A stretch of DNA of 64,000 nt, from NCBI GenBank assembly GCA_019351975.1, contig JABBOG010000009.1:1-64000 (forward strand). The letters are read 5' to 3'. The translations under genes were made by a program, and so were the position numbers. The DNA comes from Acidobacteriota bacterium. Its GTDB lineage: Bacteria > Acidobacteriota > Terriglobia > Terriglobales > Acidobacteriaceae. The notes beneath the pieces were generated by a model. The model made no database searches. It saw nothing but the letters and a program-made list of their open reading frames with translations, and was not told the DNA's origin. Shown one piece after another: positions 19,581 to 28,950 of the stretch (position 1 is its first letter; each line of letters opens with the position of its first letter).

Positions 19581-20642
19581 ATGCAATACAAAACCCTCGG
19601 CAATACCGGCCTTCTCGTCTCCCATCTCTGCCTCGGCTGCATGACCTTTCACGGAGGTAGCGGCATGTGGAAGGCCATCGGCAACGTAGATCAGGCCGGC
19701 GCCGATGATCTCATCAAAAACTCTATTGATGGCGGCATTAACTTCTTCGATACCGCCGATGTTTACTCCGAAGGCGAAAGCGAGAAAACGCTCGGCCAGT
19801 CTCTCAAGAATCTTGGCATCGCACGCAAAGATGTTGTCATCGCCAGCAAGGTCTTCGGTCGCGTCGGTCCCGGCCGCAACGACGTCGGTGCCTCCCGCGG
19901 CCATATCATGGACGGCATCGATGCCAGCCTTCGCCGCCTGCAAACCGACTACATCGACCTCTACCAGATCCACGGCAACGACGCCATCACGCCCATCGAA
20001 GAGACGCTGCGCGCGCTCGACGCGCTCGTCGCCTCCGGCAAAGTCCGTTACATCGGCGTCTCCAACTGGCAGGCATGGAAGATCGCCAAGGCGCTCTCCA
20101 TCTCCGAGTTCCGCAATCTCGCCCGCTTCGATACCCTCCAGGCCTACTACTCCATCGCCGGGCGTGACATCGAGCGCGAGATTGTGCCTCTGCTCGAAGC
20201 CGAAAAGACCGGTCTGCTCGTCTGGAGTCCGCTCGCTGGCGGCCTGCTCTCCGGGAAATTCTCGCGCGACAATCAGAAGCCCGAAGACTCCCGCCGCAGC
20301 GAGTTCGACTTTCCGCTCGTCGACAAAGAGCGCGCCTGGCGCATCCTTGACGTCATCGCACCCATCGCAAAGGCGCACAACTGCAGCGCTGCACGCATCT
20401 CTCTCGCCTGGCTGCTGGCCAAGCCTGTCGTAACCTCCGTCATCATCGGCGCGAAACGCCCCGATCAACTGCACGACAATCTCGCCGCCGCCGACCTTAA
20501 ACTTACCGCCGATGAGATCAGGCAGCTCGACGAAGTCAGCGCCCTCCCGCCCGAGTACCCCGGCTGGATGCTTCCCTTCCAAAGCGCCAACCGCCTCGAC
20601 CCCAGCGTCGCGCGCCCCGGTACGCTCTCGGACCAGAAGTAA
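19581..20642 (+). CDS. Aldo/keto reductase
   Basis: A 353-residue NADPH-dependent (beta/alpha)8 oxidoreductase reducing aldehydes or ketones. All four catalytic residues are visible: Asp57 (FFDTADVYS), Tyr62, Lys90 (VVIASK) and His131 (LYQIHG). The cofactor region near the C-terminus reads VVTSVIIGAKRPDQLHDNL. The N-terminus MQYKTLGNTGLLVSHLCLG and the GKVRYIGVSNW motif fit the YajO/AKR11-13-type group. AAGGA precedes the ATG by nine bases. It is a single gene; the substrate is unknown. Confidence 0.93.
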   Translation: MQYKTLGNTGLLVSHLCLGCMTFHGGSGMWKAIGNVDQAGADDLIKNSIDGGINFFDTADVYSEGESEKTLGQSLKNLGIARKDVVIASKVFGRVGPGRNDVGASRGHIMDGIDASLRRLQTDYIDLYQIHGNDAITPIEETLRALDALVASGKVRYIGVSNWQAWKIAKALSISEFRNLARFDTLQAYYSIAGRDIEREIVPLLEAEKTGLLVWSPLAGGLLSGKFSRDNQKPEDSRRSEFDFPLVDKERAWRILDVIAPIAKAHNCSAARISLAWLLAKPVVTSVIIGAKRPDQLHDNLAAADLKLTADEIRQLDEVSALPPEYPGWMLPFQSANRLDPSVARPGTLSDQK

Positions 20643-20654
20643 TCACCAAGATAG

Positions 20655-20677
20655 GCGCGTCGGTCATCGACGCGCCA
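20655..20677. terminator. Hairpin between aldo-keto reductase and VOC genes
   Basis: GGCGCGTCG and CGACGCGCC form a perfect nine-base stem around a GTCAT loop between convergent stops at 20642 and 20704. There is no T run. Confidence 0.65.
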
Positions 20678-20703
20678 CGCCCTTCCCCAACCAATGGTCG
20701 CTG

Positions 20704-21132
20704 CTAATCCTTCTCGCCTGCCCACGGGTTATAACTTCCTACCCACCAGATATGTCCCTCGGAATCCTTGCAGTTGAACGCCTTTCCGCCATACTCCGGC
20801 GAGTGCAACTCCACCACAAACTCAGCGCCAGCAGCCTTCGCCCGCGCATATATCGCCTCGCAGTCCTCCACAATCAGGCACAGCCCCGCCGTCTCGCGAT
20901 TCCCAATTTCATCCGGCTGCACTGAGTGAGCGTCATACGTCGTCTCTCCGCCCGTCGACCCCAGCATCAGCATCCCATTCCCATACGTCAGTTGAGCATG
21001 CATCACCCGGCCCTCCGGCCCCTCATACACCGCCTGTTTTTCGAAACCAAACACTCGCACCAGCCAGTCGACCCCCGCATGGGCATCGCGGTAGCGCACC
21101 GAAGGAATAATGGTGGAACCTGTCGTCTTCAT
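20704..21132 (-). CDS. VOC family protein (glyoxalase/bleomycin-resistance-like)
   Basis: A 142-residue two-module VOC protein of the PhnB-like type, with VRYRDAHAGVDWLVRVFGFE, VMHAQLTYGNGMLMLG and the second module CLIVEDCEAIYARAKAAGAE ending in DSEGHIWWVGSYNPW. The start is the ATG at 21132, preceded by a very strong GGAGGAGG eight bases upstream; the frame is open to 21222 but that part overlaps the ribosome site and lacks homology-like sequence. It lies 65 bases after the AraC-type regulator gene on the same strand, so the two are probably one transcript. The reaction is unknown. Confidence 0.9.
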   Translation of the reverse strand: MKTTGSTIIPSVRYRDAHAGVDWLVRVFGFEKQAVYEGPEGRVMHAQLTYGNGMLMLGSTGGETTYDAHSVQPDEIGNRETAGLCLIVEDCEAIYARAKAAGAEFVVELHSPEYGGKAFNCKDSEGHIWWVGSYNPWAGEKD

Positions 21133-21197
21133 GACTTCATCCTCCTCCATCTCAGCTACGCGCGTCTTGGCCAAATCGGAAATCCTCACCCCGAGAC

Positions 21198-22013
21198 CTA
21201 CAGCGGGATATGATTCCCCCACCGTCCCACCGTCTGCGTATACGTCGTCACGTTCACTCCTGAAAACTCCCGAAAATCATTCGCGAAGTGTGACTGGTCC
21301 CCATACCCGCACTCCAACGCCAGCGCATCCCACCGCATCTCACCGCCGCGATGCAGCCGCTGCACCGCCCGCTGAAATCGCACGATCCGCGTAAACATCT
21401 TCGGCCCCACACCAATCTCCTCGTCGAACAACTGTCCCAGCCGCCGCGACGTATACCCCGTCACCGCACTCATCTCGCGCACGGAAACATTCGCCCCTCT
21501 TCGCGAGGCCGCCCGTATCTCCCGCATCGCCAGCAGGAACCCCGGATGAGCCTCCTCCCCCCGCAACCTTCCCACCAGCCCACGCTCCAGCACCGCAAAC
21601 TTCTCCGCAACGCTCCCTGCCTCCATAAGCCGTTCGCGCAACTCCACGGCAGCGCGCCCCCACACGGCCTCCAGCGCAGTCTCCGCGAACCGAAACTCCA
21701 CTGCAGGCTCTGCCACAAACCGCCGCACCCCACCCGCGCGAAATACCACCCCCACCATCTCCCTTAAATCCGACCCGTCAATCACCCCATAGCAACGCTG
21801 CGTCCCGACCAGCAGCGCAGGAGCCTGCCGAAACTCCGCCTCCTCACCCTCCCTGCACCCGGCGCAGTACTCCCGCGCCAGGTTGATCACCATCTGCACA
21901 TCGCCATTGGGCAGCACCCGCTCCCGTCCCTCCGCCTCCGGAGCCCGCACATACCATAGCAGCCGCACCCACGGCAGCAACTGTGCCTCCGGCCTGTGCT
22001 CCAGGTAGATCAA
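21198..22013 (-). CDS. AraC-family transcriptional regulator
   Basis: About 271 residues. The N-terminal sensing half (LLPWVRLLWYV, LPNGDVQMVINL, FRAGGVRRFV) is of the DUF6597 type seen in many AraC-like regulators with unknown ligands. The C-terminal half has two helix-turn-helix motifs: VSVREMSAVTGYTSRRLGQLF and WDALALECGYGDQSHFANDF. I prefer the TTG at 22013 (MIYLEHRPE) because AGAGG lies nine bases upstream and the family usually starts so; a TTG at 22031 has no ribosome site. It most likely controls the VOC gene behind it. It diverges from hscA. Confidence 0.88.
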   Translation of the reverse strand: MIYLEHRPEAQLLPWVRLLWYVRAPEAEGRERVLPNGDVQMVINLAREYCAGCREGEEAEFRQAPALLVGTQRCYGVIDGSDLREMVGVVFRAGGVRRFVAEPAVEFRFAETALEAVWGRAAVELRERLMEAGSVAEKFAVLERGLVGRLRGEEAHPGFLLAMREIRAASRRGANVSVREMSAVTGYTSRRLGQLFDEEIGVGPKMFTRIVRFQRAVQRLHRGGEMRWDALALECGYGDQSHFANDFREFSGVNVTTYTQTVGRWGNHIPL

Positions 22014-22154
22014 TCCGCAACGCCTCTGCAACCGATCATCAACACATCTCTATTCTCAGGCAAGAATCCAGAAACGTCCTCACACATCCACCAAATAAGC
22101 GAAAATGGTGAAGGTGCGCATTCGCTTCCATGCGCTCTATGAAAGAGGCTCCCT

Positions 22155-24173
22155 TTGGCTGCAGCACCCGTCGTCGGCATCGACCTTGGCACCACCAACT
22201 CGCTCATCGCCTTCATGCAGGGCGACACGCCCGTCGTCATCCCCGGCGAAGACGGATCTCCGATCGTGCCTTCGGTGGTCGCGTTCGATCAGGACACAGC
22301 CAACGGGTTCGCTGTCGGCAACGCAGCGCGTAACGTGCTGCTGACCAACTCCGCCAACGCCGTCTACTCCGTCAAGCGCCTCATGGGCCGCGATCTCACC
22401 GACGTCACGCCCGAGCTCAAGCTCTTCCCATTCCATTTGGCCCCGGATCTCAAGCCCGGCGAAGTCCTCAAGCTCAACGTCGGCGGCCTCACCCTCACTC
22501 CGCCGGAGATCTCCGCTTACATCCTCCTCCAGCTCAAGCGCAACGCCGAGCGGTTCTTCGGCGCCGAAGTCACAAAGGCCGTCATCACCGTCCCTGCATA
22601 CTTCAACGACGCCCAGCGACAGGCCACCAAAGATGCCGGCCGCATCGCCGGCCTGGAGGTTCTACGCCTCGTCAACGAGCCGACCGCAGCCGCGCTCGCC
22701 TATGGGCTCGACAAGCAGAAAGACGGCATCATCGCCGTCTACGACTTCGGCGGTGGCACCTTCGACATCTCCATCCTCAAGCTGCACGACGGCATCTTCG
22801 AAGTCATCGCCACCGGCGGCGACACCCACCTCGGCGGCGACGACATCGACAACCTCCTTCTCGCCGTCGCGCTCGACGACATCCGCGGTGACCTCGGCCT
22901 CGACATCGCGCAGGACCCCGAGGCCATCCAGGCCCTTCGCAAAGCCGTCATCGAAGCCAAGATCGCCCTCTCTGCCGCGGACACAACCCGCCTCCAGGTC
23001 GGACTGCCCAACGGAAAGCAGTACCTTCGCGAGATCACCCGCGCGCAGTTTGAGCAGCTCATCGCGCCTGTCGTCCAACGCACCGCCGCCCCCGTCAAGC
23101 AGGCGCTCAAAGACGCTCAACTCACCGCCAGCCAGATCGACGAGGTCGTCATGGTCGGCGGCAGCACACGCGTTCCATCCGTGCGCACGCTGGTGACGCA
23201 GCTCTTCGATCTCGGCGCACGCAACAAACAGCTCCACACCGAGCTCAACCCCGACGAGGTAGTCGCGCTCGGCGCCGCCGTTCAGGCTCAAATCCTTTCT
23301 GGGACTGAGAATGCCGCGACCAACGATCTCCTCCTTCTCGACGTAACTCCGCTTTCATTGGGCATTGAGGCTCTAGGCGGCGTCGTCGCTAAGATCATCC
23401 AGCGCAACAGCACCATTCCCGCCTCCGCCACCGAGCACTTCACCACCGGCGTCGACGGCCAGACCAACGTCGCCATCCACGTCCTGCAAGGCGAGCGCGA
23501 ACTCGCCAAAGACTGCCGCTCCCTCGCTCGCTTCGACCTCAAAAACATCCCGCCCATGGTCGCCGGTCTTCCGCGCATCGAAGTCAAGTTCCTCATCGAC
23601 GCCAACGGCATCCTACACGTCAGCGCGCGCGAGCAGCGCAGCGGACAAGAGGCGCAGGTGGAGGTCAAACCCACCTACGGCCTCACCGACGAACAGGTGG
23701 AAACCATGATCCTAGACTCCTTCGACAACGCCGAAGAAGACATCACCGCGCGACAGCTCATCGAGGCGCAAAACGAGGCGCAGACCATCCTCGACGCCAC
23801 CGAGAAGGGCAAGAAGACCCCCGCCTGGCAGCAGCTCACCTTCGACGAACACGCCGCCATCGAAGCCGCCGCCAAGGAGCTCAAAGCCTCGCTTCAGGGC
23901 GGCGACTACAAGATCATTCGCAAGGCCATCGAGCAGCTCGATAAAGCCACGCGCCGCTTCGCCGAGATCATGATGGACTCCGCCGTCACCGGCGCTCTCG
24001 GCGGCAAAACCATGACCGCCGCCGGAGAATCCCTCGCCGCCAATCAGCAGGGAGCCACCCCCACCGCACCGCACGCCTTCGCCAAAGCCGAGGTGGAGGC
24101 TTCGCCTAAGCCCAACCCCATCGAAGCCGCCGAGGCCGACCCCGAAACACCGGGAGAATCCACCGAGGATTAG
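22155..24173 (+). CDS. hscA: Fe-S assembly Hsp70 chaperone HscA
   Basis: A 672-residue Hsp70. The ATPase signatures are [23 protein letters not shown] and [12 protein letters not shown]. Several stretches are typical of HscA and not Dna[15 protein letters not shown] followed by [16 protein letters not shown], and in the substrate-binding domain [19 protein letters not shown] and [14 protein letters not shown]. HscA works with HscB to move Fe-S clusters off IscU. The start is a TTG at 22155 with GAGG six bases upstream; no in-frame ATG is available. The Ala/Pro/Glu-rich last 40 residues make it longer than E. coli HscA (616). The ferredoxin gene that follows by 91 bases is its usual partner, but hscB, iscU and iscS are not in this window. 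Confidence 0.93.
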   Translation: MAAAPVVGIDLGTTNSLIAFMQGDTPVVIPGEDGSPIVPSVVAFDQDTANGFAVGNAARNVLLTNSANAVYSVKRLMGRDLTDVTPELKLFPFHLAPDLKPGEVLKLNVGGLTLTPPEISAYILLQLKRNAERFFGAEVTKAVITVPAYFNDAQRQATKDAGRIAGLEVLRLVNEPTAAALAYGLDKQKDGIIAVYDFGGGTFDISILKLHDGIFEVIATGGDTHLGGDDIDNLLLAVALDDIRGDLGLDIAQDPEAIQALRKAVIEAKIALSAADTTRLQVGLPNGKQYLREITRAQFEQLIAPVVQRTAAPVKQALKDAQLTASQIDEVVMVGGSTRVPSVRTLVTQLFDLGARNKQLHTELNPDEVVALGAAVQAQILSGTENAATNDLLLLDVTPLSLGIEALGGVVAKIIQRNSTIPASATEHFTTGVDGQTNVAIHVLQGERELAKDCRSLARFDLKNIPPMVAGLPRIEVKFLIDANGILHVSAREQRSGQEAQVEVKPTYGLTDEQVETMILDSFDNAEEDITARQLIEAQNEAQTILDATEKGKKTPAWQQLTFDEHAAIEAAAKELKASLQGGDYKIIRKAIEQLDKATRRFAEIMMDSAVTGALGGKTMTAAGESLAANQQGATPTAPHAFAKAEVEASPKPNPIEAAEADPETPGESTED

Positions 24174-24264
24174 CATCTACCCACGCAGCGCAGCGCCATC
24201 GCCATGCATGATCGACTCGGTCTACCTCTATATTCGCGCAGCAAAGAGGTAGACTGAAAGAGCC

Positions 24265-24699
24265 ATGTCCGATCACGAATCCACCCCGCTCCCCGAAGTC
24301 GACCTCTCCAGGCCTCCCGCCGACAACATCGTCCGCGTCACGTTCGAGCCCGAAAACAAGACCGTCGAGTTCCCCTTCGGCTCGCTCCCATACGACGGCC
24401 ACGGCCAGCCCATGAGCTTCCTCGATGTCGCCGAAAACTACGGCATCTTCCTCGACCACGCCTGCGGTGGCGTCGCCGCCTGCACCACCTGCCACATCTT
24501 CCTCAAGCAGGGCGCAACCGGCGTCTCGGAAGCCGAAGACCTCGAACTGGACCGCCTCGAACTGTCTCCCGGCCTGCAACTTAACAGCCGTCTCGGCTGC
24601 CAGTGCGTCATCGAAAAACCCGGCGCCTACGTCGCCGAGATCCCTGCATGGAACAAGAACTACGTGCAGGAAGGCAAGCCCGCCGCCATCAAAAAGTAG
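24265..24699 (+). CDS. fdx: [2Fe-2S] ferredoxin of the Isc/adrenodoxin type
   Basis: A 144-residue ferredoxin. Cys67, Cys73, Cys76 and Cys112 make the C-x5-C-x2-C-x35-C pattern (DHACGGVAACTTCH and SRLGCQCV) that binds one 2Fe-2S cluster; an extra Cys114 follows. It supplies electrons for Fe-S cluster assembly, consistent with hscA just upstream. The N-terminal 25 residues before RVTFEPENKTVEF are acidic and longer than in E. coli Fdx (111 residues). A TAGACT box nine bases before the ATG could be its own promoter, besides read-through from hscA. Confidence 0.93.
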   Translation: MSDHESTPLPEVDLSRPPADNIVRVTFEPENKTVEFPFGSLPYDGHGQPMSFLDVAENYGIFLDHACGGVAACTTCHIFLKQGATGVSEAEDLELDRLELSPGLQLNSRLGCQCVIEKPGAYVAEIPAWNKNYVQEGKPAAIKK

Positions 24700-24755
24700 C
24701 GGCGTATTCCGTCGGCTCACGGACCCGCTCGTCGCCGCGCGTTGCATAATCGACT

Positions 24756-27596
24756 ATGGCATCTTTATGGACACCCACCCGCTGGTCTGAACGCCTCGCC
24801 GAGCTGGAAGCCCGCTCCGGCGATCAGAAAGAAGCGCCGTTACGCCGTGATATCCGCGCGCTCGCTACGCTGCTCGGGCAGGTGCTGCGCGAGCAAGCCG
24901 GCGACGACCTCTTCAACGCCATCGAAAGCCTGCGCCGAACCGCCATCAGCCGTCGCGAAGCCGACAGCAACAACGACGCCGACGCCAGCCGCGGCTATCT
25001 CCAGCAAGCCGAGACGCTTACACACAAAGTCGCGACCGCGCCGCAGGCCGCCTTTTTTCTCGCGCGCGCCTTCGCCTTTTACTTCGAACTCATCAACCTC
25101 GCCGAGACCAACCACCGCAAGCGGCGGCGGCGCTCCGCACTCCTAGACGCAACAGCACCACCGCAGCGCGGCAGCCTGCGCGGAACCCTCCGCCGCTTGC
25201 GTGCAGCAGGCGTCTCGCGCGATCAGGCCCTCAATCTTCTCAGCCGCATCTGCATCACGCCCGTATTCACGGCGCACCCTACGGAAGTGGCTCGTCGCAG
25301 CGTCATGTTCAAGCGTCGCAGCATCTCCGACCTGCTCGAACGCCTCGACCAGATTCCCGTACCCGCCGCGGAACTTGACGCCCTGGAGGCTGATGTTCTC
25401 GCAGAGATCACCGCGCTCTGGCAGACCGACGACGTTCGCCACGCGCGCCCCACCGTCCGCGATGAAGTGCGCATGGCGCTCGACTACTACGAGGCTTCCC
25501 TCTTCGAGACCGTCCCCGTCCTGTACACCGAAATTGCAAGCGCGCTCGACGCAGAATTCCCTGCGCCCGCCGCTGCACCACAACCAAAGCTCGCCGCAAC
25601 CGAGTTGCCCATCGTCGTTCGCTTCGGCTCGTGGATCGGCGGCGACCGCGATGGCAACCCCTTTGTCACGGCGGACACCACCGTCGAATCTCTCGCCATG
25701 TCCCGCGAGCTGCTGCACGACTTCTATCTCGCCCGCGTCAAAGACCTCTTCGACCAGCTCGCATCTTCTACCCGCCAGGCACCCATCTCCGCTGCGCTCC
25801 GCAGTCGCCTCGACACCTATCTCACGCAGCTTCGCGCCGCCGGCCACGCCACACCCTTTGCCGACCGCTTCCCCACCGAGGCCGTTCGCCTCCAGCTCGC
25901 CTGCATCACGCTTCGCCTCGGCGGTGTGCCTCCCACCACCATGCACCGCAATCTTGCTCTGGCCACCACCGCGACGCTGCCGCAGTACACTACCCCAGCG
26001 GCGCTCCTCGACGACCTCACCCTCCTTCGCGACTCCCTCGCGGCCAACCACGGCGAGCGCCTCGCCGAGCTCTTCCTCGACCCCATGCTGGTCACCGTCC
26101 GCACCTTCGGTCTCCACCTCCAGACCCTCGACATCCGCCAGCACGCCCTTGTCCATAAAGCCGCGCTCGCCGAGCTCGCCGCAGGTACAGCCTCCGAACA
26201 AACCAGAGAAGTGCTGGACACCTTCCGCGCCATCGCAACCTTGAAGCAGACCTCGCCCGCAGCCATCGAGCAGTACGTCGTCTCCGGCGCAAGCTCCATG
26301 GATGACGCCATCAACGTCCTGAAGCTCGCCCGCATGTGCGGCGTCAACGTGGAGGGCGGCACCACAGCATCCGGCGAACACGACCCCGGCCTGCAGCCTG
26401 TGCTTCTCTTCGAATCCATCGAAGATCTCCGCAACGCATCCGCCATCTGCCGCGCGCTCTGGACCAGCGAAGCCTACAAGGCTCTGCTCGCCGCTTGGAA
26501 CGGGCATCAGGAGATGATGCTCGGCTACTCCGACTCCAACAAAGACGGCGGCATGATCACCAGCACATGGGAGATCTGGAAGGCCCACCGCGCACTCCAC
26601 GAAGTCGCACGCGACTGCGGCGTCACGCTGCGCCTCTTCCACGGTCGCGGCGGCACCGTAGGCCGCGGCGGCGGCCCCACCCACCGCGCCATCTTCGCCC
26701 AGCCGCTGGACAGCTTCACCGGCGAACTGCGCCTCACCGAACAAGGCGAAGTCCTCAACTGGAAGTACAGCGACGTCGTCCTCGCAGAGCGCAACCTCGA
26801 GCTGATGATCGCTGCCTCTCTCGATGCCATCGCGCGCCCCGACATCAAGCCCAGCGTTCCACCCCGCTTCACAGGAGAGATTCTCCCGTCCTGGGAGTCC
26901 GCCATGGACGAGCTCTCAACCATCTCCTTCGACTTCTACAAACGCCACATCGTCGAAGATCCCGAGGTCTTCACCTACTTCGAGCAGGCCACCCCCGTCG
27001 CAGAACTCGAGCACGCCCGCATCGGCTCACGTCCCGCCAAGCGCACCGACGCCAGCGCCTCGAAGAAGCGCAGCATGGCCGATCTCCGCGCCATCCCATG
27101 GGTCTTCGGCTGGATGCAATCCCGTCACGTCGTTCCGGCGTACTTCGGCGTTGGCTATGCGCTGGAGCAGTTCGCAGCCACGCACCCGGGCGGCCTCCAA
27201 CTGCTGCGCGACATGGCCCAGGGCTTCCCCTTGTTCATCGACATCATCCGCAACGTAGAGATCGCGCTCGCCAAAGCCGACTTCGGCATCGCCCGCCTCT
27301 ACGCCTCGCTCGTGCAGGATGCTGCCCTGCGCGATCGCGTCTTCAACACCCTCGAAGCCGAGTTCTCACGCACTGGAAAGATGGTCCTTGCCGTCACCGA
27401 GCAGACCTCCCTTCTGGAGAAAAATCAGGTCCTCGCGCAATCCGTCCGCCTGCGCAACCCCTACGTCGATCCAATGAGCCTCCTGCAGCTCGAACTCCTG
27501 CGCCGCAAACGCAAAGGCGAAAGCAGCGAAGACCTCGATCGCGCCATCACGGCCACCATCAACGGCATCAGCGCAGGCTTGCGCAACACCGGCTGA
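24756..27596 (+). CDS. ppc: Phosphoenolpyruvate carboxylase
   Basis: A 946-residue enzyme that carboxylates PEP to oxaloacetate, replenishing the TCA cycle. Family signatures are all present: the catalytic His174 in VFTAHPTEVARRS, GSWIGGDRDGNPFV, the active-site Lys loop GYSDSNKDGG, the glycine loop FHGRGGTVGRGGGPTH, and the C-terminal LRNPYVDPMSLLQLELL ending in NTG, as the family does. Length is typical (880-970). No Shine-Dalgarno site is seen; CATAAT lies five bases before the ATG, so a leaderless transcript is possible. Confidence 0.97.
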   Translation: MASLWTPTRWSERLAELEARSGDQKEAPLRRDIRALATLLGQVLREQAGDDLFNAIESLRRTAISRREADSNNDADASRGYLQQAETLTHKVATAPQAAFFLARAFAFYFELINLAETNHRKRRRRSALLDATAPPQRGSLRGTLRRLRAAGVSRDQALNLLSRICITPVFTAHPTEVARRSVMFKRRSISDLLERLDQIPVPAAELDALEADVLAEITALWQTDDVRHARPTVRDEVRMALDYYEASLFETVPVLYTEIASALDAEFPAPAAAPQPKLAATELPIVVRFGSWIGGDRDGNPFVTADTTVESLAMSRELLHDFYLARVKDLFDQLASSTRQAPISAALRSRLDTYLTQLRAAGHATPFADRFPTEAVRLQLACITLRLGGVPPTTMHRNLALATTATLPQYTTPAALLDDLTLLRDSLAANHGERLAELFLDPMLVTVRTFGLHLQTLDIRQHALVHKAALAELAAGTASEQTREVLDTFRAIATLKQTSPAAIEQYVVSGASSMDDAINVLKLARMCGVNVEGGTTASGEHDPGLQPVLLFESIEDLRNASAICRALWTSEAYKALLAAWNGHQEMMLGYSDSNKDGGMITSTWEIWKAHRALHEVARDCGVTLRLFHGRGGTVGRGGGPTHRAIFAQPLDSFTGELRLTEQGEVLNWKYSDVVLAERNLELMIAASLDAIARPDIKPSVPPRFTGEILPSWESAMDELSTISFDFYKRHIVEDPEVFTYFEQATPVAELEHARIGSRPAKRTDASASKKRSMADLRAIPWVFGWMQSRHVVPAYFGVGYALEQFAATHPGGLQLLRDMAQGFPLFIDIIRNVEIALAKADFGIARLYASLVQDAALRDRVFNTLEAEFSRTGKMVLAVTEQTSLLEKNQVLAQSVRLRNPYVDPMSLLQLELLRRKRKGESSEDLDRAITATINGISAGLRNTG

Positions 27597-27650
27597 TTCC
27601 CATCGGTGCAGTACTGTACGCCTCCATACGTCTCGACCACGTTGTACCGA

Positions 27651-27679
27651 TTACAACGCATGTTCTCTTGCGTTACACT
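27651..27679 (+). promoter_or_regulatory. Candidate sigma-70 promoter giving a leaderless esterase mRNA
   Basis: TTACAA (27651-27656) and TACACT (27674-27679) are separated by 17 bases. The ATG at 27687 follows the -10 box by only seven bases, and no ribosome site lies between, so transcription should start at or next to the A of the ATG. Confidence 0.5.
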
Positions 27680-27686
27680 CTCGGTC

Positions 27687-28841
27687 ATGTCAAAGTCTCT
27701 GCTCCTCGCGACGCTACTCTTTGCCGCCCGCGCCTTCGCGCAGGCCGCACCCGCCCCAGTGGCCCTCCAGAGCCACCAGGTAAACCCCGACAACACCATC
27801 ACCTTCCGCTATCCCGCACCTTCCGCCAAAACCGTCGAAGTCGCCGTAGACGCCTACCTCAAACCACTTCCCATGACCAAAGGTGCCGATGGAGTCTGGT
27901 CGCTCACCACGCCCGTCCTCCCCCCGGAGATCTACCAGTATCGCTTCATCGAAGACGGCGTCACCAAGCTCGATCCCTTCAACGCAGACACCGTAAAGAA
28001 CCTCGTCTCCCTGAGCGACATGATGCTGCTTCCAGCCCACCCACCCGCTCCATGGCAGCTCACCGACATCCCCCACGGCCAGGTCAATCACATCCTCTAC
28101 ACCACGCACATCGCAAAGAACCTGCCTGAAAACCAGGAGGGCTACGTCGTCTACACGCCACCCGGTTACGATCCAAAACATAAAGGCGGTTACCCCGTTC
28201 TCTACCTGCTGCACGGCTGGTCCGACACGCAGGACGCATGGATCGCCAACGGCCGTGCCAACTACATTCTCGACTCGCTCTTATCCAGCGGCAAAGTCGT
28301 TCCCATGATTGTCGTCATGCCTGAAGGATACGGCGACATGAATTTCGTCACGAACGGATGGTCCGTCTGGTCCGACCCGCAGCAGATCGTCGGCAACCTT
28401 CAACTCTATTCGCAGATGCTGCTGACCGAGATCATCCCTGCCGTCGAAGCCGAATATAACGTCGCTCCCGGCCGCGACAACCGCGCCATCGCCGGCCTCT
28501 CCATGGGTGGCCTGGAGAGCCTCACCATCGGCCTCAACCACCCCGAAGAGTTCGCATACGTTGGCGGCATGAGCGCCGCCATCTTCGGCGCAAAGGGCCA
28601 CAACGCCGACGCCTTCGAGCGCCTCATCCCCCACGCCGACGCAAAGACCGCCAACCTCAAGCTGCTCTGGGTCGCCTGCGGCAAAACCGACGGCCTCTTC
28701 GCCGACAATCAGGACTTCGAAGCATGGGTGAAGACCAAGGGCTTCCGTCCCGTCACCGTCGAGACCGAAGGCGCCCACACCTGGCTAACCTGGCGGCCAA
28801 ACCTGCTCGACCTCGCTCCCCTGCTCTTCCACAACAACTAA
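27687..28841 (+). CDS. Secreted esterase of the esterase D / enterochelin-esterase-like family
   Basis: The 384-residue protein starts with a signal peptide (MSKSLLLATLLFAARAFAQA). Residues about 30-120 form an immunoglobulin-like E-set domain (NTITFRYPAPSAKTVEVAVD), followed by an alpha/beta hydrolase with nucleophile elbow GLSMGG (Ser272), VLYLLHGWSDTQDAW around the oxyanion region and a C-terminal GAHTWLTWR His. This layout is shared by feruloyl/acetyl-xylan esterases and Fes-type enzymes; a polysaccharide-deacylating role in the periplasm is the better guess in this organism. The upstream frame start at 27606 is rejected because the signal peptide and promoter place the start at 27687. 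A terminator follows. Confidence 0.9.
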   Translation: MSKSLLLATLLFAARAFAQAAPAPVALQSHQVNPDNTITFRYPAPSAKTVEVAVDAYLKPLPMTKGADGVWSLTTPVLPPEIYQYRFIEDGVTKLDPFNADTVKNLVSLSDMMLLPAHPPAPWQLTDIPHGQVNHILYTTHIAKNLPENQEGYVVYTPPGYDPKHKGGYPVLYLLHGWSDTQDAWIANGRANYILDSLLSSGKVVPMIVVMPEGYGDMNFVTNGWSVWSDPQQIVGNLQLYSQMLLTEIIPAVEAEYNVAPGRDNRAIAGLSMGGLESLTIGLNHPEEFAYVGGMSAAIFGAKGHNADAFERLIPHADAKTANLKLLWVACGKTDGLFADNQDFEAWVKTKGFRPVTVETEGAHTWLTWRPNLLDLAPLLFHNN

Positions 28842-28845
28842 CAGC

Positions 28846-28878
28846 AGCGGACGTTTTCGTGCCATGAAAACGTCCGCT
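28846..28878 (+). terminator. Terminator after the esterase gene
   Basis: AGCGGACGTTTTC and GAAAACGTCCGCT form a perfect 13-base stem around a seven-base loop, four bases after the esterase stop. The arms contain the T and A runs, so it can be bidirectional. Confidence 0.75.
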
Positions 28879-28950
28879 GTTCCCGGTCTCGTCGCAGCCG
28901 CTGCATCCGAAATACGGATTACGCTAGGAAGAGCAACGTACGAGGACTCA

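Noticed and set aside
25143-26744. 533-codon minus-strand frame opposite ppc
   Set aside because: Antisense shadow of ppc, low-complexity Gly/Val/Glu translation and no ribosome site.
26336-28129. 597-codon plus-strand frame across the ppc/esterase junction
   Set aside because: Arg/His/Pro-rich shadow that overlaps two well-supported genes in another frame.
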